From the NCBI GenBank assembly GCA_029532415.1, contig JAQOTA010000069.1:2604001-2668000 (forward strand): a stretch of DNA of 64,000 bases, given 5' to 3'. The first letter of the stretch is position 1. Every line of letters begins with the position of its first letter. Origin of the DNA: Marasmius tenuissimus. Taxonomy: Eukaryota; Basidiomycota; Agaricomycetes; Agaricales; Marasmiaceae. The notes under the pieces are model-generated. The model was given only the letters and a program-made list of their open reading frames with translations. It searched no databases and was not told where the DNA came from. The position numbers were made by a program, and so were the translations under genes. Shown in pieces: positions 36,137 through 48,708 of this stretch.

Positions 36137-37264
36137 TACCTTTGCATAGTGACTAGCCAGCTGGAGGCTCCGGACTGTGCTGGGAGCAGTCTCTGGATCT
36201 GAGGTGCCGTTTGACTGCAACTCTCCGGGTCTACTATTACATACCTATTCATCCGCCGCTACGATGCTCTATGAAGAGGTCGTCGTCCAAGGGCTCCGAA
36301 TTTATGATTGAGCTAGCTGGTGTACTTGGCACGCGCCGACGAGAGGTTCGGGTCTATAGGTAAGACATCACATACACAAATACCTTCTTGGCCTTTACTC
36401 ATATTACATATCTTCCCTCTGGCGTTTCTACTAGGCCACCTAGCGCGTGTTCTTGGACACCTCGCTATATAGATCTTTCTCGAGAAGAGGGGGTAGACTT
36501 ACTCGCTACGTTTGCGATTGACTTCCAAGCACCGCCGACTCGCTAGCTCTTTCGTGGCCTGCATATTCAGGCCATCTTGAGCAGACGCCCTCGGATTAGA
36601 GAGCAAAATGATGGAATTGCACTGATCGTATCAGGCGTTCATTTGATCGTCTGACGATTTGCAGGCCTTTTCGTTTGTGCAGGTGTTCATCCGGACCGTA
36701 CTCATCGACGACCACAGTTCGAGTTATCTGTATGTTTGTTGATAGAGGTTCACTTGTATGGTTACTTACAGATTTTACTTTTTCTACGATCATGAGCGTA
36801 TACAGTTCGTAGTCCGTGCAAGATCATACATCATTCATTGTGAATGGTGAGTTTGAATGGCCCTTTGGAGTTCGAAATGTTCAATTGGGGAGCGAAGAAT
36901 GACATCGGTCTGGGCAAATTTTAGTTTATGAGCGTCCCCTCCCTGGCTAGGCGTCGGACCCAGCTTTTGCGTGCTCGTGCAGTAGCTTCTTTATGACAGG
37001 CGCGTGTACTGACCATTGTATTCCCAGGGGGTTGGGAGTAAGTCTTCCAAAAGATATCGCGGCCAATGTCGGTTCCAATACTGGGAAGAAAGAGATGTTA
37101 TATATTTAACGAATCTATACGCCAGTCGGATCCTATAAGCAATCTTGACAAAACACAAAGACTTTGCCAATGCTTTCAATCCTACTATCCCTCACAAGTC
37201 CCGGGAAGACCATCGAACTCATAACGTCCTAACTGGCATACTCATATGAACTCAAAACCCAGCC
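36137..37264. other. Intergenic region, nothing recognised
   Basis: Only short frames without motifs. The end of TM-5 lies at 37265. Confidence 0.4.
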
Positions 37265-38781
37265 TCAGTCGACCATCGTTGTGTGCGTTTGCTCCTCTGT
37301 TCGTTCTTTGGGGGTTGGAGCGAAATGCAATGAAGACATCTCGACACGGTCACGGTCGACATTCTTAATCGCTTTGCCATATGCGCAACGTACGATGATA
37401 AGCGTTGGGGCGATGCCCTATACAATCCAGCATAAGTTGAGAGGATTTCACTGAGTAATCAGAACCCACCGCTACAACGAAAGACGTGGGCGTAAGATCA
37501 ATCCTGAGAGCTCCCGATGCCTCTGGGTCGAGTGTCATCTGCATGACGACGGAGACGATCATCACTGCAGGGTAAAGAACGCCGGATTCCAAGCTGCGGG
37601 GAATCAAAGTCAGGAAGGAGAACCTGTAAAGTAACGAAAACTACATACATGATTGCAATGATCGTCCGATACCGTGTTCGTGTATCCTTTCCCATAATTC
37701 GTGAAGCCTCTCGGCTTATCCAGAATATTCTTCCAGCTACACCCCGAGTTTAGTTTGGAAGACAGGAAAATGACAAAGAACTGACCAGCGAGCAGGGTCA
37801 AGATCGCATTGAATACAGCGCCAGCAATGCTAAACCCAGTATAGATATTATTCCCTGTGAAGTACGATTCGCGATTGGATGGGATGTGAAGGTCGGTCTC
37901 GCCGATTCCTAGCATGGTGCTGCCAGCGAGGCCAACGACTGTCAGGCGAGTGTGATAATTCTGGTAAGGTACTAATGGAGGGATGCGCTCTCACCTGCGA
38001 TCCCAAAGGATATGAACGCAAGAGGAATGGCCACTCGTTTTCGGCATCCCCAGATTGTGTAGATGCGGTGGATCTGGTTCAAAGGGGTTAGTAGTGAGAG
38101 AAGTTTGAAGCTCGAATTCTTTGACGGGAGGACCACGTACTAACATGACGTCGACGACCACGCTTCATAAAAGGTGAGGAAACCGTACAACTGGGTAGTC
38201 AAGCCTGTCAATCCACTCACTTCATGAGGATGGACGTAACCTCCAAGGTCGTTCTATGGATACAAGCAGGAGTCAGTACTTTTTACGACAGCAAAAACGA
38301 ATATCTCACTCCAAAGCCGTCTTCCCCGAGTCCGAGTAGAGGTAATTCACCATATTCTGCCAGTCCCCCGTCTTCAGAGGTGTAAAAAGCCGAATCGCCT
38401 GTCGCACCAAAAGCCAGGTCTCGCATATACATATAACCGTGGCCATTAGGAATAGCAAGGTGGCCAAAATGATATAGAACCGTTTGGTCGCGATAGTGCT
38501 CCGGAAGAGCGCACGGAGACATAAACCAAAGAGGAGAACGTAAAAACCTGAAATCGTGGTCGTGAGCTCAAAACGCCACCAAAATAATACAGCAGATGTT
38601 TCCACCGTATAAGAAGATCATAACCTGATGGGATTAGTGGTCAGGCAAAGACGTTCAACGTAGCATATCAACATCATGAACCTACCATGAGACTACTAGT
38701 CGGTGCTACGATGATACTCCACATGTCGCTCCTCGAACCGTAGGTCTCCGCCAGACTGGCATTTGACGAATCGGAAGACAT
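37265..38781 (-). CDS. TM-5: divergent member of the TM family, possible frameshift
   Basis: Minus strand from the ATG at 38781 (MSSDSSNASLAETYGSRSD) to the stop at 37265. Recognisable family exons: LYGGNICCIILVA, the helix GFYVLLFGLCLRALFRS, YIILATLLFLMATVICI, RIYTIWGCRKRVAIPLAFISFGIAG (matching RCHLIW.. of TM-4), FSIAGAVFNAILTLLAG, GRIFWISREASRIMG, LESGVLYPAVMIVSVVM and the final GIAPTLIIVRCAYGKAI with a tail ending THTTMVD. Between the first two helices the frame changes by one base in an A/T run near 38570 (minus-strand TTTTGAG), giving an early stop unless a very short intron is spliced. It is clearly more diverged than TM-3 and TM-4. Function unknown. Confidence 0.65.
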
Positions 38782-39555
38782 CCTACTTTGGGATTAGACT
38801 GGTACAGATCGACTCTGTGAATAGTGACTGATGCTCGTGGGGGTAAAGATGGGATGTGCGAATGCTTGTATCTTGAGTTTGCCCTCTTAAGTCTTGTAGA
38901 GGAAAGGCAAGAAGCTGCACGGGAGCGGTCGTGTTCGGAAACAAATGAGCTTACCAAATGGCGAAGGCTTAACGTTGCAGTTAAACGTAGAAGATAAGCG
39001 AATCTTGGACTATTAAGAAGCTTTGAGGTTCTATGGAATCGCGGAAGTGTGTGAGGACTAGCATATCTGTGAGCAGGACGATAGGCCAGGCTCAACTTCG
39101 GGTGTATCGGGTACAATCCCTATAGAAACCGCGAGCGTCTGAGAAACTGTTCCTGGAGCGAAACCACGATCGAGTCGGAACGATGATTGCACCCGAGCTA
39201 AACCCCAGCTTTGCCCCCTTGTCCCAGGTGGTCGATTTCCGAACGTTCGGGGTCGAATTGTCCATGTACGAAAGGCTTGAATGATCATGATAGCCCTTTG
39301 TCCGTGAGGATTACACCGAACGGAGTGATGGTAAGAAGGATGTAATCAAGCCATATTATTTGACTGGCCTCGGAAATGGCCGAGGTCGATCAACCGCCAT
39401 TCAATGTTCTCTCAAAGTCAATCTATTATTGTAATGATTGATTGTACAAAAAAGCGCTACATAGAAAACCTCTACGCATAGATATATTAAATAGTGTACG
39501 ATCAACCGGTCTCTTAACGAGTGGTCAATCCGAGTGGAATTGTGACGATCGTTGT
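38782..39555. other. Intergenic region between TM-5 and DyP
   Basis: No supported gene; a 136-codon minus-strand frame (38706-39116) overlaps the TM-5 5' end and has no motif. The 3' end of the DyP gene is at 39556. Confidence 0.4.
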
Positions 39556-41758
39556 CTACATATCATCGTCGCCCATATCACCCATATCACCCATATCTCC
39601 GTGGTTGTCTCCGTGACCCGTTCCTTCAGTGGAGTTTCCAGCGTGTCCTGTATCTCCTCCGCCAGTGGTACTATTCTGGTTGCCAGCCCCCATAGTCGTA
39701 CCATTCATATGCATCTCAGCCAACTTGCCCTTAATGGCTGAGACTGGCGGAGAGAAGAAATATTCCCCGCCGCGAGTGACGACGAAATCTATATGTATGG
39801 CGTCAAGGCAGTGGGGACAATAGAACCGAGCGTTCCCCGTACCTTTATAAATGTTGATGGGGTTACTGTGGTTGTTCCAGTCCATCCCCATAATAGTTCG
39901 CTGGGTGTCCCCGGTAAGACCGTTGTTCAAGGATCCAATAACCGCGTCAACACCCTAGTGGTAGTCGATTAGTACGAATGAGTACAATCAGAGATTTGGT
40001 ACTCACAGTGTTAGTTCCTTCCGGGTAGCTTTTTGCGAACGTAAGAATGATAGCCTCAAAATGGGAAAGGGAAACTCACTTCTTGTTGTTAACGAGTTGC
40101 TTCTGCGCGAAAATAAACCCTTGGGCCAAGTTGGATTGATATGCAGCTTAAGATACCGAGGTTAGATGAGTTCAAGCGCTTTAGGGTGGTAGAAACATAC
40201 CGAAAGCCATTCCGCGTTCCAGTTTAGGCTCGTCAGAACTCTTGACCACAGAATGTTCGTCCCGAGTAACTGTATGTTTTCGTGAGCACCCTGACCCTGA
40301 GTTAATCACGCCGCTGTTAAGTACCTTCAGGTCCGTACGGGAGACCACCGCGCAGCATATGAGTCTTGACAAGATCTTCAGGGTTGCCGGAGTGTGCTCG
40401 TGGACGACTTCTCAAGATATGAGCAGAGAAGGGGCACCAGGTTTGATTGGTCTTGAGATCAAACTCCTGTCCGAACTCGGGATGATCGAAGGTAAAGTTG
40501 TTTCGCCTGACGACGTCGGCACCGAGAGTTGCATTCTCATGGAGAGGGGAGAGATCGAGAGGAGCGCCCTATGGGATAGCAAGGTGAGATCTGGGTCTTA
40601 AACATTATCAAGAGACTCACACTCTTCCAACGTCCCATCATCCGAGAACCAAACAAGTGAACACTTTCATCGCGGCTCAGCCCAGCAACGTCAGGCGCGT
40701 TAGCGTCCAGATATTGATGGTACTCCGGAACGAGCTGTTGCAGCTGACGCCAGCACAGGAATGAACCGCTCTTAGCCCAATCCGGACGAGAGACGTCGTC
40801 GCCTTCTTCTCCGAGGAGGATGACACCAGGCTTTACAATAGCCTGACCTGGAGTTACCGTCTTGTCTGTATCCCAACCTTCGACGCCGGGTTGAGTGATA
40901 CCATCGACCCAGCCAAAGTCTAAGATGGAACGGGGGTAGTCAGTAAGTTGAAGGTATTATAGACCCTTTTCTACTCACGCTCGTGGCCCTTTCCTTCTCC
41001 CGGACGGGCAAAAGCGTCTAACCTATAGACCTCTTGGAACGCATCGCCAAAGATAGACTTGATCTTCTCGTATTCATCCTCGATCATACTCTGCATCCCG
41101 GCTACTTGAAGAACTCCGTGAACACCTTTCTGGTAGGGTTCGTGCCATTTCGTGGTTCCGGGATCCCCAAGCATCACCGCATCATTCCCCTGTCCGACCT
41201 TGAAGTTGGGATCACCCAAATCGTCGGTGACCTCGAGGAGTTCGAGACCCTTAGCCGAAAAGGCAATATTAACGGCGACCATTGGCTGCTTGACGGGATC
41301 AGCAAGCTGTGTAGCCGTGGTTATCCGTGGGTGTAGCTCGGCGGCGAGTTTGGTCTTGAAGGTGTGGACATTTGTAACATTGAAGAAGACAAAAGCCTCT
41401 CTCATAAATCTCATTCCGACCCTGAATATCGCCGAAGTCAAGCTGGAGTAGAAGTGCAGGTATACCTGGGTGTGTAAACGTACATAGTCAGTCCTTGAAT
41501 CTCGTCCGTGTTGAGACGAATGTGACGGGCTCCGATTTTAGCTTCCCGAAGGTTGGGCAAGGGGAGCTGACCGTTCAGATCTGCAGCCACAGAAATTAGA
41601 GCACAAGTAACATGCACGTTATGGAATGTCAACGCACTGACTATGACCCCCTGCTCCGGAGGAGTATCCAGCTGTCTAGAGCTGACGATAGCGCCATTTG
41701 CAGCACCGTAGTGCAATGAAAGCGCGACGGCGAATGACAAGAACGCGGAGAACCTCAT
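39556..41758 (-). CDS. Secreted DyP-type (dye-decolorising) heme peroxidase
   Basis: About nine exons code for roughly 585 residues. From 41758: signal peptide MRFSAFLSFAVALSLHYGAANG, then a pro-region and TDEIQG..VGMRFMREAFVFF, the usual DyP opening (DDIQGDI..). The diagnostic GxxDG motif is GWVDGITQPGVEGWD, holding the catalytic distal Asp. The proximal heme His is in CPFSAHI, and an Arg in MLRGGLPYG fits the distal Arg. DyP enzymes oxidise bulky dyes, phenols and lignin-like compounds with H2O2. The last exon ends in an unusual Gly/Thr/Asn then His/Asp/Met-rich tail with three GDM repeats. It is encoded on the minus strand like TM-5; the H2O2-forming FAD oxidase lies 11 kb away. No break was seen. 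Confidence 0.88.
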
Positions 41759-43252
41759 GATGCCACCGGTGAAGAGATAGGAAGACTGAGAAATGGGAGA
41801 TGAGTCTATGGATTCCGTTGAACAGATTGGGCTTTATAATCGCTCGGGTGCGTGTCCTTGGTAGTTAGAGAACGATGGCTGTGGCCTTCCGTGAAGGAGT
41901 CGTATACGGGTGATGCGACTAACGAGTATGCCTTCGGCCTTGCAAGAACTCAGCCCGGATGAACAAAGATGGGTAATGATAGCATTGAGGATGGTGTTTC
42001 TACCGCTGTGCCAAATGCCAAACTGACGTATATGTCAGAAGGCCAGCCCGGACGGGGAGCTGGAAGGGATCTTCACCTGAAGGATCATTTATCAACCACT
42101 GCCGGTTCAGAATGATGCAATAGAGTAGCGGACCTGTGGCTTTCTCAAGGCCAGACTTCAAATGCAGTAGCTAGCTAAATAAACACGCCTGCACAACGAT
42201 ATTTATTTCCAGTCTTGCAGTACTCTGTCATTTGGGGGCATCGCGCTGAGATATGCTCGGGAAAGCGAGGGGTATGATGTTGATTCTCGAGGTCTGCTTG
42301 GAACATTCTCTTCCCATGGTTGTGCGCATACATTTGACTATTTCCGAAGTTGTCCAGACCACCGAGAGCACAAGGATCAAATATCGGGTGTTCCAATTTT
42401 CGATACAGGGTTGGCGGGACTATACTGGCTAGTTTGAGCTTGATGATTCCGCAAATAAATTATCAGAGCAGGGTAAGGTCAAAGACATAGCCTGCTGAGT
42501 GAGTCGTCATGAATGAGGCTACGGAGAGAAAATGATGGCTTACTCCGTCCCTTTCATTAACAGCACTCAGTGTAGATTAATATCGACTTCTGATCACTAT
42601 GCCAACAAGTGATAATTTGATGAGTGAAGCTATAGAGTCTCTTTCGAGAGAAGAAGAACTAAACAGGCACCCGTGGACTGTGACTGTTTAGAGATATACT
42701 CAGTCCTGTTTAGATGCTGATGCTGCAGCGTAGAACCTTCTTGGAATGGAGGTTGAAGACGAGAGCAGTATGATGGATAAACGGCTGCGAAGAAGACAAA
42801 GCACGAAACTCGGTTGAGAACATACACGAGTTGACCAGAGTGTAGTGGTGGTAGTTTGGTATCTTTTGGTTTTAGTCCAAGGCGACTCTTGATTGGAGAT
42901 GCGATAAGATAAGGTGATCACGATTTGCCGGTGGCAAGCGGTGGACGGCATGATTTAAAGCGGGCATTGGATGGGCGTCGAGCGAGCTTTATGATTACTC
43001 CTTTATATACATGTCTCGGTTGCTAGCTCAAAGTGAATCGCGACTTTGACTTTGCCCTTTCGTACTGCTCCAGGGTTTGGTCACAGCTCTACTCAGAGAC
43101 TCGAGACTCTAAGGTTCTTGAAGACCCCAATTCCCGCTACTGAAAGATAGTGGGTTTTACCGAAAGTGCAAAAAAACCGATTTCGCGGAAGGCCCTTCAG
43201 ATCATGTGGTTTTTTTCTCAAGGTCCCATGATATTTTTCCCACATTTCCTCC

Positions 43253-43259
43253 TATAAAA
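43253..43259 (+). promoter_or_regulatory. TATA box of a strong-looking promoter without a clear gene
   Basis: TATAAAA is preceded by T/C-rich DNA and followed about 30 bases later by a pyrimidine-rich start-site region (cttgcccttcactctcaacggc), the typical core promoter of highly expressed basidiomycete genes. The next ATGs give only very short frames. Confidence 0.3.
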
Positions 43260-43492
43260 CAGCCTTCTGCCTCCTGGCAACGTCGCTCAAATTCTCATCT
43301 TGCCCTTCACTCTCAACGGCGCCCCTGTCTTTTCGTTATCAACCAGTAGCTATCAGCTCCTCGCAGCGCCAGTCTCACGTTTCCTTCCATCTCTGGTCAC
43401 CCACACCTTGGCTGTTGGTATGCTAAGTACATGGGCGTAACGGTAAGGTGTGTCGAATCTACTACTGGACGGGGGGTTGGGGGGGTCTCCCC

Positions 43493-43544
43493 CCTCCTTG
43501 CTGAGAGGAGCTGGCCGAAGGTCGAGCGACGACCAGCAAGGAGG
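43493..43544. repeat. GC-rich hairpin (11-bp inverted repeat)
   Basis: CCTCCTTGCTG (43493-43503) and CAGCAAGGAGG (43534-43544) are exact inverse complements with a 30-base loop. A G-run/C-run pair lies just before it. Possibly the end of a small inserted element. Confidence 0.5.
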
Positions 43545-45865
43545 CCCGAATGATACCATCACAACGGTTCCTGCTATACCCCTTACTATTCAGTGGCCCT
43601 TCATGTCGTACTCAGGTATATCAGCTTGGTAGTGACGGTAACTTGTTGTATATTAATGTGTGTATATCATGCTTTACGTGCGGATTGTTGAGTGATCTAG
43701 ACGCTGGGAGCACTGAACGTGATAAGTTGGTGACAAGTGTCGTTGAAAATGGGATCAATTTTGTTCAATCTGAGCACGAAGCTAGTACAACCTGGAGAAA
43801 TGTTGTCTGGTCGTGGTCGCTGTGCTGGAAAAGGCAGTAGCGGGCTCTGCCGCTTGCCGGCGTCTATCCAAATTGCTATACGAAGGCGTATCCCACGGTA
43901 GCCGATCGGTCGAGGCTGAGAGGCGTTGAAACAAAATGGATGTGATTTTACTCTTTCCCCGGTAGCTTCCCCTTTGTCTGTGCCATTCTGTCCCAACCAT
44001 TTTGGTCGGATTAAAATTTTCATTAGGAATGTCCGAGCAATGCGAGCATGTAACTTGGGCGCCGTCTGGTACCTGAGAATTTTCGGTGACAGTATGTATG
44101 TATCGCTGACAATTCCGCCCTGATTGTTATCGACTAACATCCATAAGAACCTTAGGGTGAGTTTGGGGGTCGGAAAACGAGATACGACTTATGGGACGAG
44201 ATAAACATCCTTCGTAAACAGGCCCTTCACCTGGCTTCTGACAGTACTTGCATCAATGCCACTGTTTAGAAAGGGTATTGCCGGATCAGTATAACCCCTG
44301 TACTCGTCAATCGAGTTTCGACATGCAGGTCCTTCTTGCGAGCAAGCGTCGTCAGCTAATTAGAATGCTCTTGTGCACTCTAGTGTATCCCGCGAGAGCA
44401 GCCTCGCCGAAATTTGGGGAAGGATAAGAACTGAAGGTGATATCCAGATTGGACCTACTAGGCCCGAGTACACGGCGGACACTAGCGGTCAGCACAAACT
44501 TATAATCAGGTTTCTGCGGCTTTGCATCAGTCCGTGCCAGAGTTTCGGGTAACACTCAACTCAGTACTCTTGATAGTGCCATACAACTTTAGACTGTCGT
44601 CGCTTATTCACTAAGACGGTATTGATGTACCCGGGTACTCAACTGCGTAGATGAACGCCAAGAGGTCTCATGCCATCTCCGGTGTTTTGCTTCGAAAAGC
44701 ACTGGTACTTCTACCCTCCGGATTGGATTGATTGGGTCTGTCTTCACTGGGAAGGACTTTATTTGATACGCAAAGGGACAGTTGAGGGTAATCTGTCCTA
44801 AAGACTCATATGCAATATCCGTATAATTGGCCAATTGCCCCATCGGCTGACCGCCTCGACATTAACGTAACGAGAGGCGGATAATCGGCGATAGCCACCT
44901 TTCCACACCCACGAACACGCTTCTTTTTGAGACTGTTAGGAGTCGCTTTCTTGCTCCGACGGTTTCACTATTGTTGAGCTCACGTTCCCTGTCTCCGTGG
45001 TCTGTAGTCTCGGCAGCGCTTACCTAGCGATGATACTTCTTCCCACAGGGCCTCACAATGTGTCTCGGCACCAACAAACACTCGTACCCAGTTTAGGTTG
45101 CGTGGCAAACCCTGCCCCAGAGGGACCTACACCAACGGACCGATGTAAATTGACGTTGTTTGATGCGACTTGATGAATTCGCAAAAGGACCTCCAAAGTT
45201 CAATTTTCCCCTTGTCAGATTTGGGACCGTAATTGGGGCCGATTTTCTGATTTGTGAGAGGTAGGCTAGGTCAGAAGCGCTGACGCATTCTCCCTACAGA
45301 CGCAGATAGACATCCATATCCCGACTCCCAGGTATCACAAGCAGGGCAATCACGGCCAATCAGCGATTGTCTACCTGGTTTGGCCCTACAACTTCTGACA
45401 ATCGCGTTGTTTTCTCACTCAGAGTGGACTGATAGCTGGTCACTTGTATCCAGAGGACCTGCTTATTGAAAGATGTTATGGGCTATAGCCTAGGCTTCGG
45501 AGGTGACTCTCAGGAGAACGCTCGGGTCTGGGGCATCTCTCGTTAGATAATTTCGACATATCCGGAAGGTTTGAACCAGGCGGGTGTTCTCAGGTGTTCT
45601 CAATCACTTTCTTTTAAGCGAATGTCCGCCATCTCCATCGATATTAGAGGATATTAATCGTCCCTGAGCCTCGAGGCTGTCATTTTCAATTGGCGCTTAC
45701 CCTAACATGCGTTTCGGCGAAAATCCTTTATGCCATTTAAATTGATGCCGGTCGTTTATCATCGCCAAAATACAAGGTATATTAGCCCGGGAGTGAAAAC
45801 CGAGAGCTCGACCCCGTCCTGTTTTTCCTGCCCGCAATTCAGGCGTTCCCGCGTCGCCTCCCTCG

Positions 45866-47123
45866 ATGTCGTCCTTGGTGCTCAACGGTCAATGGAAGGA
45901 TTCCGACCTATGGGAATCACTTCCTGTCACCTCATTCTTCGTACACAACTTGAAAGAAATGGCCGTTCACCTCGTCAATCATTTCATGACCGTTGTTCAC
46001 ATTGCGTTTGCGTTTACTATGTCTGACATGAAGACCATCATTATTCCTGTGGTACGTATTTCGTTTTTGTTTATCCCATTTCAAGAACGCTATTTAATCA
46101 TTGCATCGATTTAGATGTGTTATGGGTTGATGAGTGCACCATCAATGCCAGGACTTCACGTCGTCATCCATCTGCTGGTTTGGATCTGGCTTTACCTCCT
46201 CCAGTTCTGCGCCGCCAACCAGATGTATAGTCCTGATGAAGACGGGATGAACAAACCTTACCGCCCGATTCCTTCGGGATTGATGACGACCAAGTCGACG
46301 TATAAATTAAGATGGGCGCTTGTCCCGATATGCTTGTGGCTCTCATGGAAGAATGGGGTCTTGATTCCCGGGATTGTACTTACGCTGGCGTTTATGGCTT
46401 ATAATGAGGGTGGCTTGGATTCCCAGTGGTGGGCAGTGCGCTGTCTTTTCATTCCCTGGCTCTGACCGTATTCGAAATCTTTCAGGTACTCGAAAAACTT
46501 TCTCAACGCGGTCGGAATAGTTTCTTGGGACGTGGGTGCATCTATTATCGCCGCTGGCGCAGGTAAGTCAAATACGCCCATTTTCCCGGTCCTGTCAAGA
46601 TCCTGAAAACGCAGTAGGGCAACCGGACCTGAACGATATATCGTTTTGGATTGTACCCCTCTTTAGCGTCGGTCTAATTTGGACGACCATCCACGTTCAG
46701 GTATGCTGGGATGGTTGTATGGGAGTCTTGCTTCGTGTTCACACGCTTGAATAGGATTTCCGTGATGAAGTCGGTGACCGTCTGCAGGGCCGAACTACCT
46801 TTCCAACCTTGTTGCCCGAGGGAAGTCGATACATTACCTTCATCGTCATCAACTCTTGGACGGCAGCGTTGGGGTGCTTTTGGAATCTTTCCATGCCGGG
46901 CTACTGCTTATTTCTTACTTTCGGGTGCTACCTGTCTCTTCGTATCTTCTTTCAGAGGTCAGAAGATGAGGACAAGGTCACCTTGAGGGTATACATGGTA
47001 GGACTAATCTGTTGCCTCGTTCATGTACGTCTCGTACTGATTCTTTTCTTCAAGATATGGTTGACGATTGCCCGGACGCTTCCCTATCTGCAAGTTCATG
47101 CAAGCATGTTCATGAATCAATAA
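45866..47123 (+). CDS. UbiA-2: UbiA-superfamily membrane enzyme
   Basis: Six exons (45866-46051, 46115-46428, 46486-46562, 46615-46700, 46755-46997, 47055-47123) join in phase into 324 residues. The first Asp-rich region is NQMYSPDEDGMNKPYRPIPSG, again with Gln and Ser where prenyltransferases have Asp. The second is DFRDEVGDRLQGRTTFP, canonical DxxDxxxD. Helices include HVVIHLLVWIWLYLLQF, WALVPICLWLSW, GIVLTLAFMAY, FWIVPLFSVGLIW and YLSLRIFFQR. It acts in a membrane on an isoprenoid diphosphate if it follows the family. Intron positions are shared with UbiA-1, showing a duplication after intron fixation. The open frame is intact. Confidence 0.88.
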
Positions 47124-48708
47124 TGAAACCTTCCTCGACGCGATAACACTACGATAGCAGTGATTCTCCATCCTACCTCTTGTTTTATCTGTAATCGCCT
47201 GTAACACCATCACCACCTGTTGTACACGCTCACCGTACGCTCTTACACGATTCACGACCATCGGGCACTACCTAATAGTACTAGTAGTCCGGTTGTATAC
47301 TGTAGTAATATACAGACCTGCCAATGACTCTGCGTTTTTCTTGCCATTCATATCATCGTATTACATTAATGTCACGACCCAAGTCTCAGAGTCCAGACCT
47401 TACCGCGAGTCGGTGGCGTCGTTACTGGATGCAAAAAAAAATCACATGGACGTCGAGAATCGGGGTACCAACTCTATTGTGGGTCCTATTGAGAATTTTG
47501 GCACCTACTCACTCTTATGTCCCTCATGACCGTTTGACGCGAGTGTCCTACTTCACGACCCTACAAAAATAGACGCGTTATTGAGGTCGACCGTTCACTA
47601 TATTGAGTAATGGCTGAAGAGATACTCCGAAACGGACTGAACTCCACAGGTTCAAAATGCCTCGAGGCACTCTAAAGTAGAATAAGTGGAGACTAAGAAA
47701 TTCGGGGTGATTTTCGACGTCGTGTAAATACCAGTGTTCCACGGACATGTTCGCGCCCCGAGCCACGGGATACAGCAATGGTCATGGTATATTCGTGCGG
47801 CGTGTGCTTAATGCTCAAATCAAATTGCATACATGCATGTGTCACACAGGTCTAATGAGAGGGACGCGCCACCGCTCATGCATGTTCAAGACGTCACTCA
47901 GGGCGAGTTTGAAGCTTGCCGCCCAGGACTTACGAAAAGGGTTCCCCCCGGGACAAGTTGACTGAGCCCACAAATGTCATCAGCTAACTCCAAGAGCAGT
48001 TGGGCTCGAGCCATTACGCCGATCGCCGCACAACGATCAGGGACAGTGTGGTACCGGAAACCGGAGATATGTCTACTTGAACATTGGTATCGAACATTGA
48101 AGCCAGTATATAATTGAAGAGTTGAGACTCCAGAAGGAAAGCCTCAAGGCTGATTGGAGATGAACCAGTGAACACTGAGGCCTTGTATTCGAGTGAGCCA
48201 ACAGCCTGGGAAACGAATTCAAGTTCAAACTTTCGTTGAACAAGAAGGCCGGGAGGATGCCGGTAAACTCATCATACCAAACCGTGTATTTACTGATTGA
48301 GAACCTGTTCGGTCCCCGTTCCCGCAAAACGTTGAACCAGGGCTTCAGTGAGTAAATTCATCTCTACAGCTTACTCGGCAGGGACGAAGGGGTATGATCC
48401 CGAGTTTCTTATCTACAGGGAATCCCGAGCCATCCTCGCTTCGCACTTCCCAAATCATGCATGTTTCGCCACATGTAGACAGGCCCCCTCACTGCTCAGA
48501 CTTAGCGCCGAATCGGATTCGTACGGGAAAAAGGACATCGCGCTAAGATAGTAAACCCAAGAAGCGTCCAAAAAATCAACCGGAGTTTCAACGGGATGGA
48601 AAGCCCTTGAACTTGGTTATACCCCCTAAGAGGTATTTCCATTCAAAACTGATGAGGAACTGTCCAACTGTCAGTTCGCGGTTGCACTAATTAACCGTGA
48701 CCATTCGG
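47124..48708. other. Intergenic region, nothing recognised
   Basis: Short frames only, without motifs or splice support. No transposon ends or RNA gene found. Confidence 0.4.

Larger units (their letters stand above)
41759..45865. other. 4-kb gene-poor region between DyP and UbiA-2
   Basis: No complete gene is recognised. A minus-strand frame at 42700-42951 followed by possible splice sites could be a small unassigned gene, but no domain is visible. A core-promoter-like stretch and a GC-rich hairpin are listed separately. Remaining frames are short. Confidence 0.4.
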
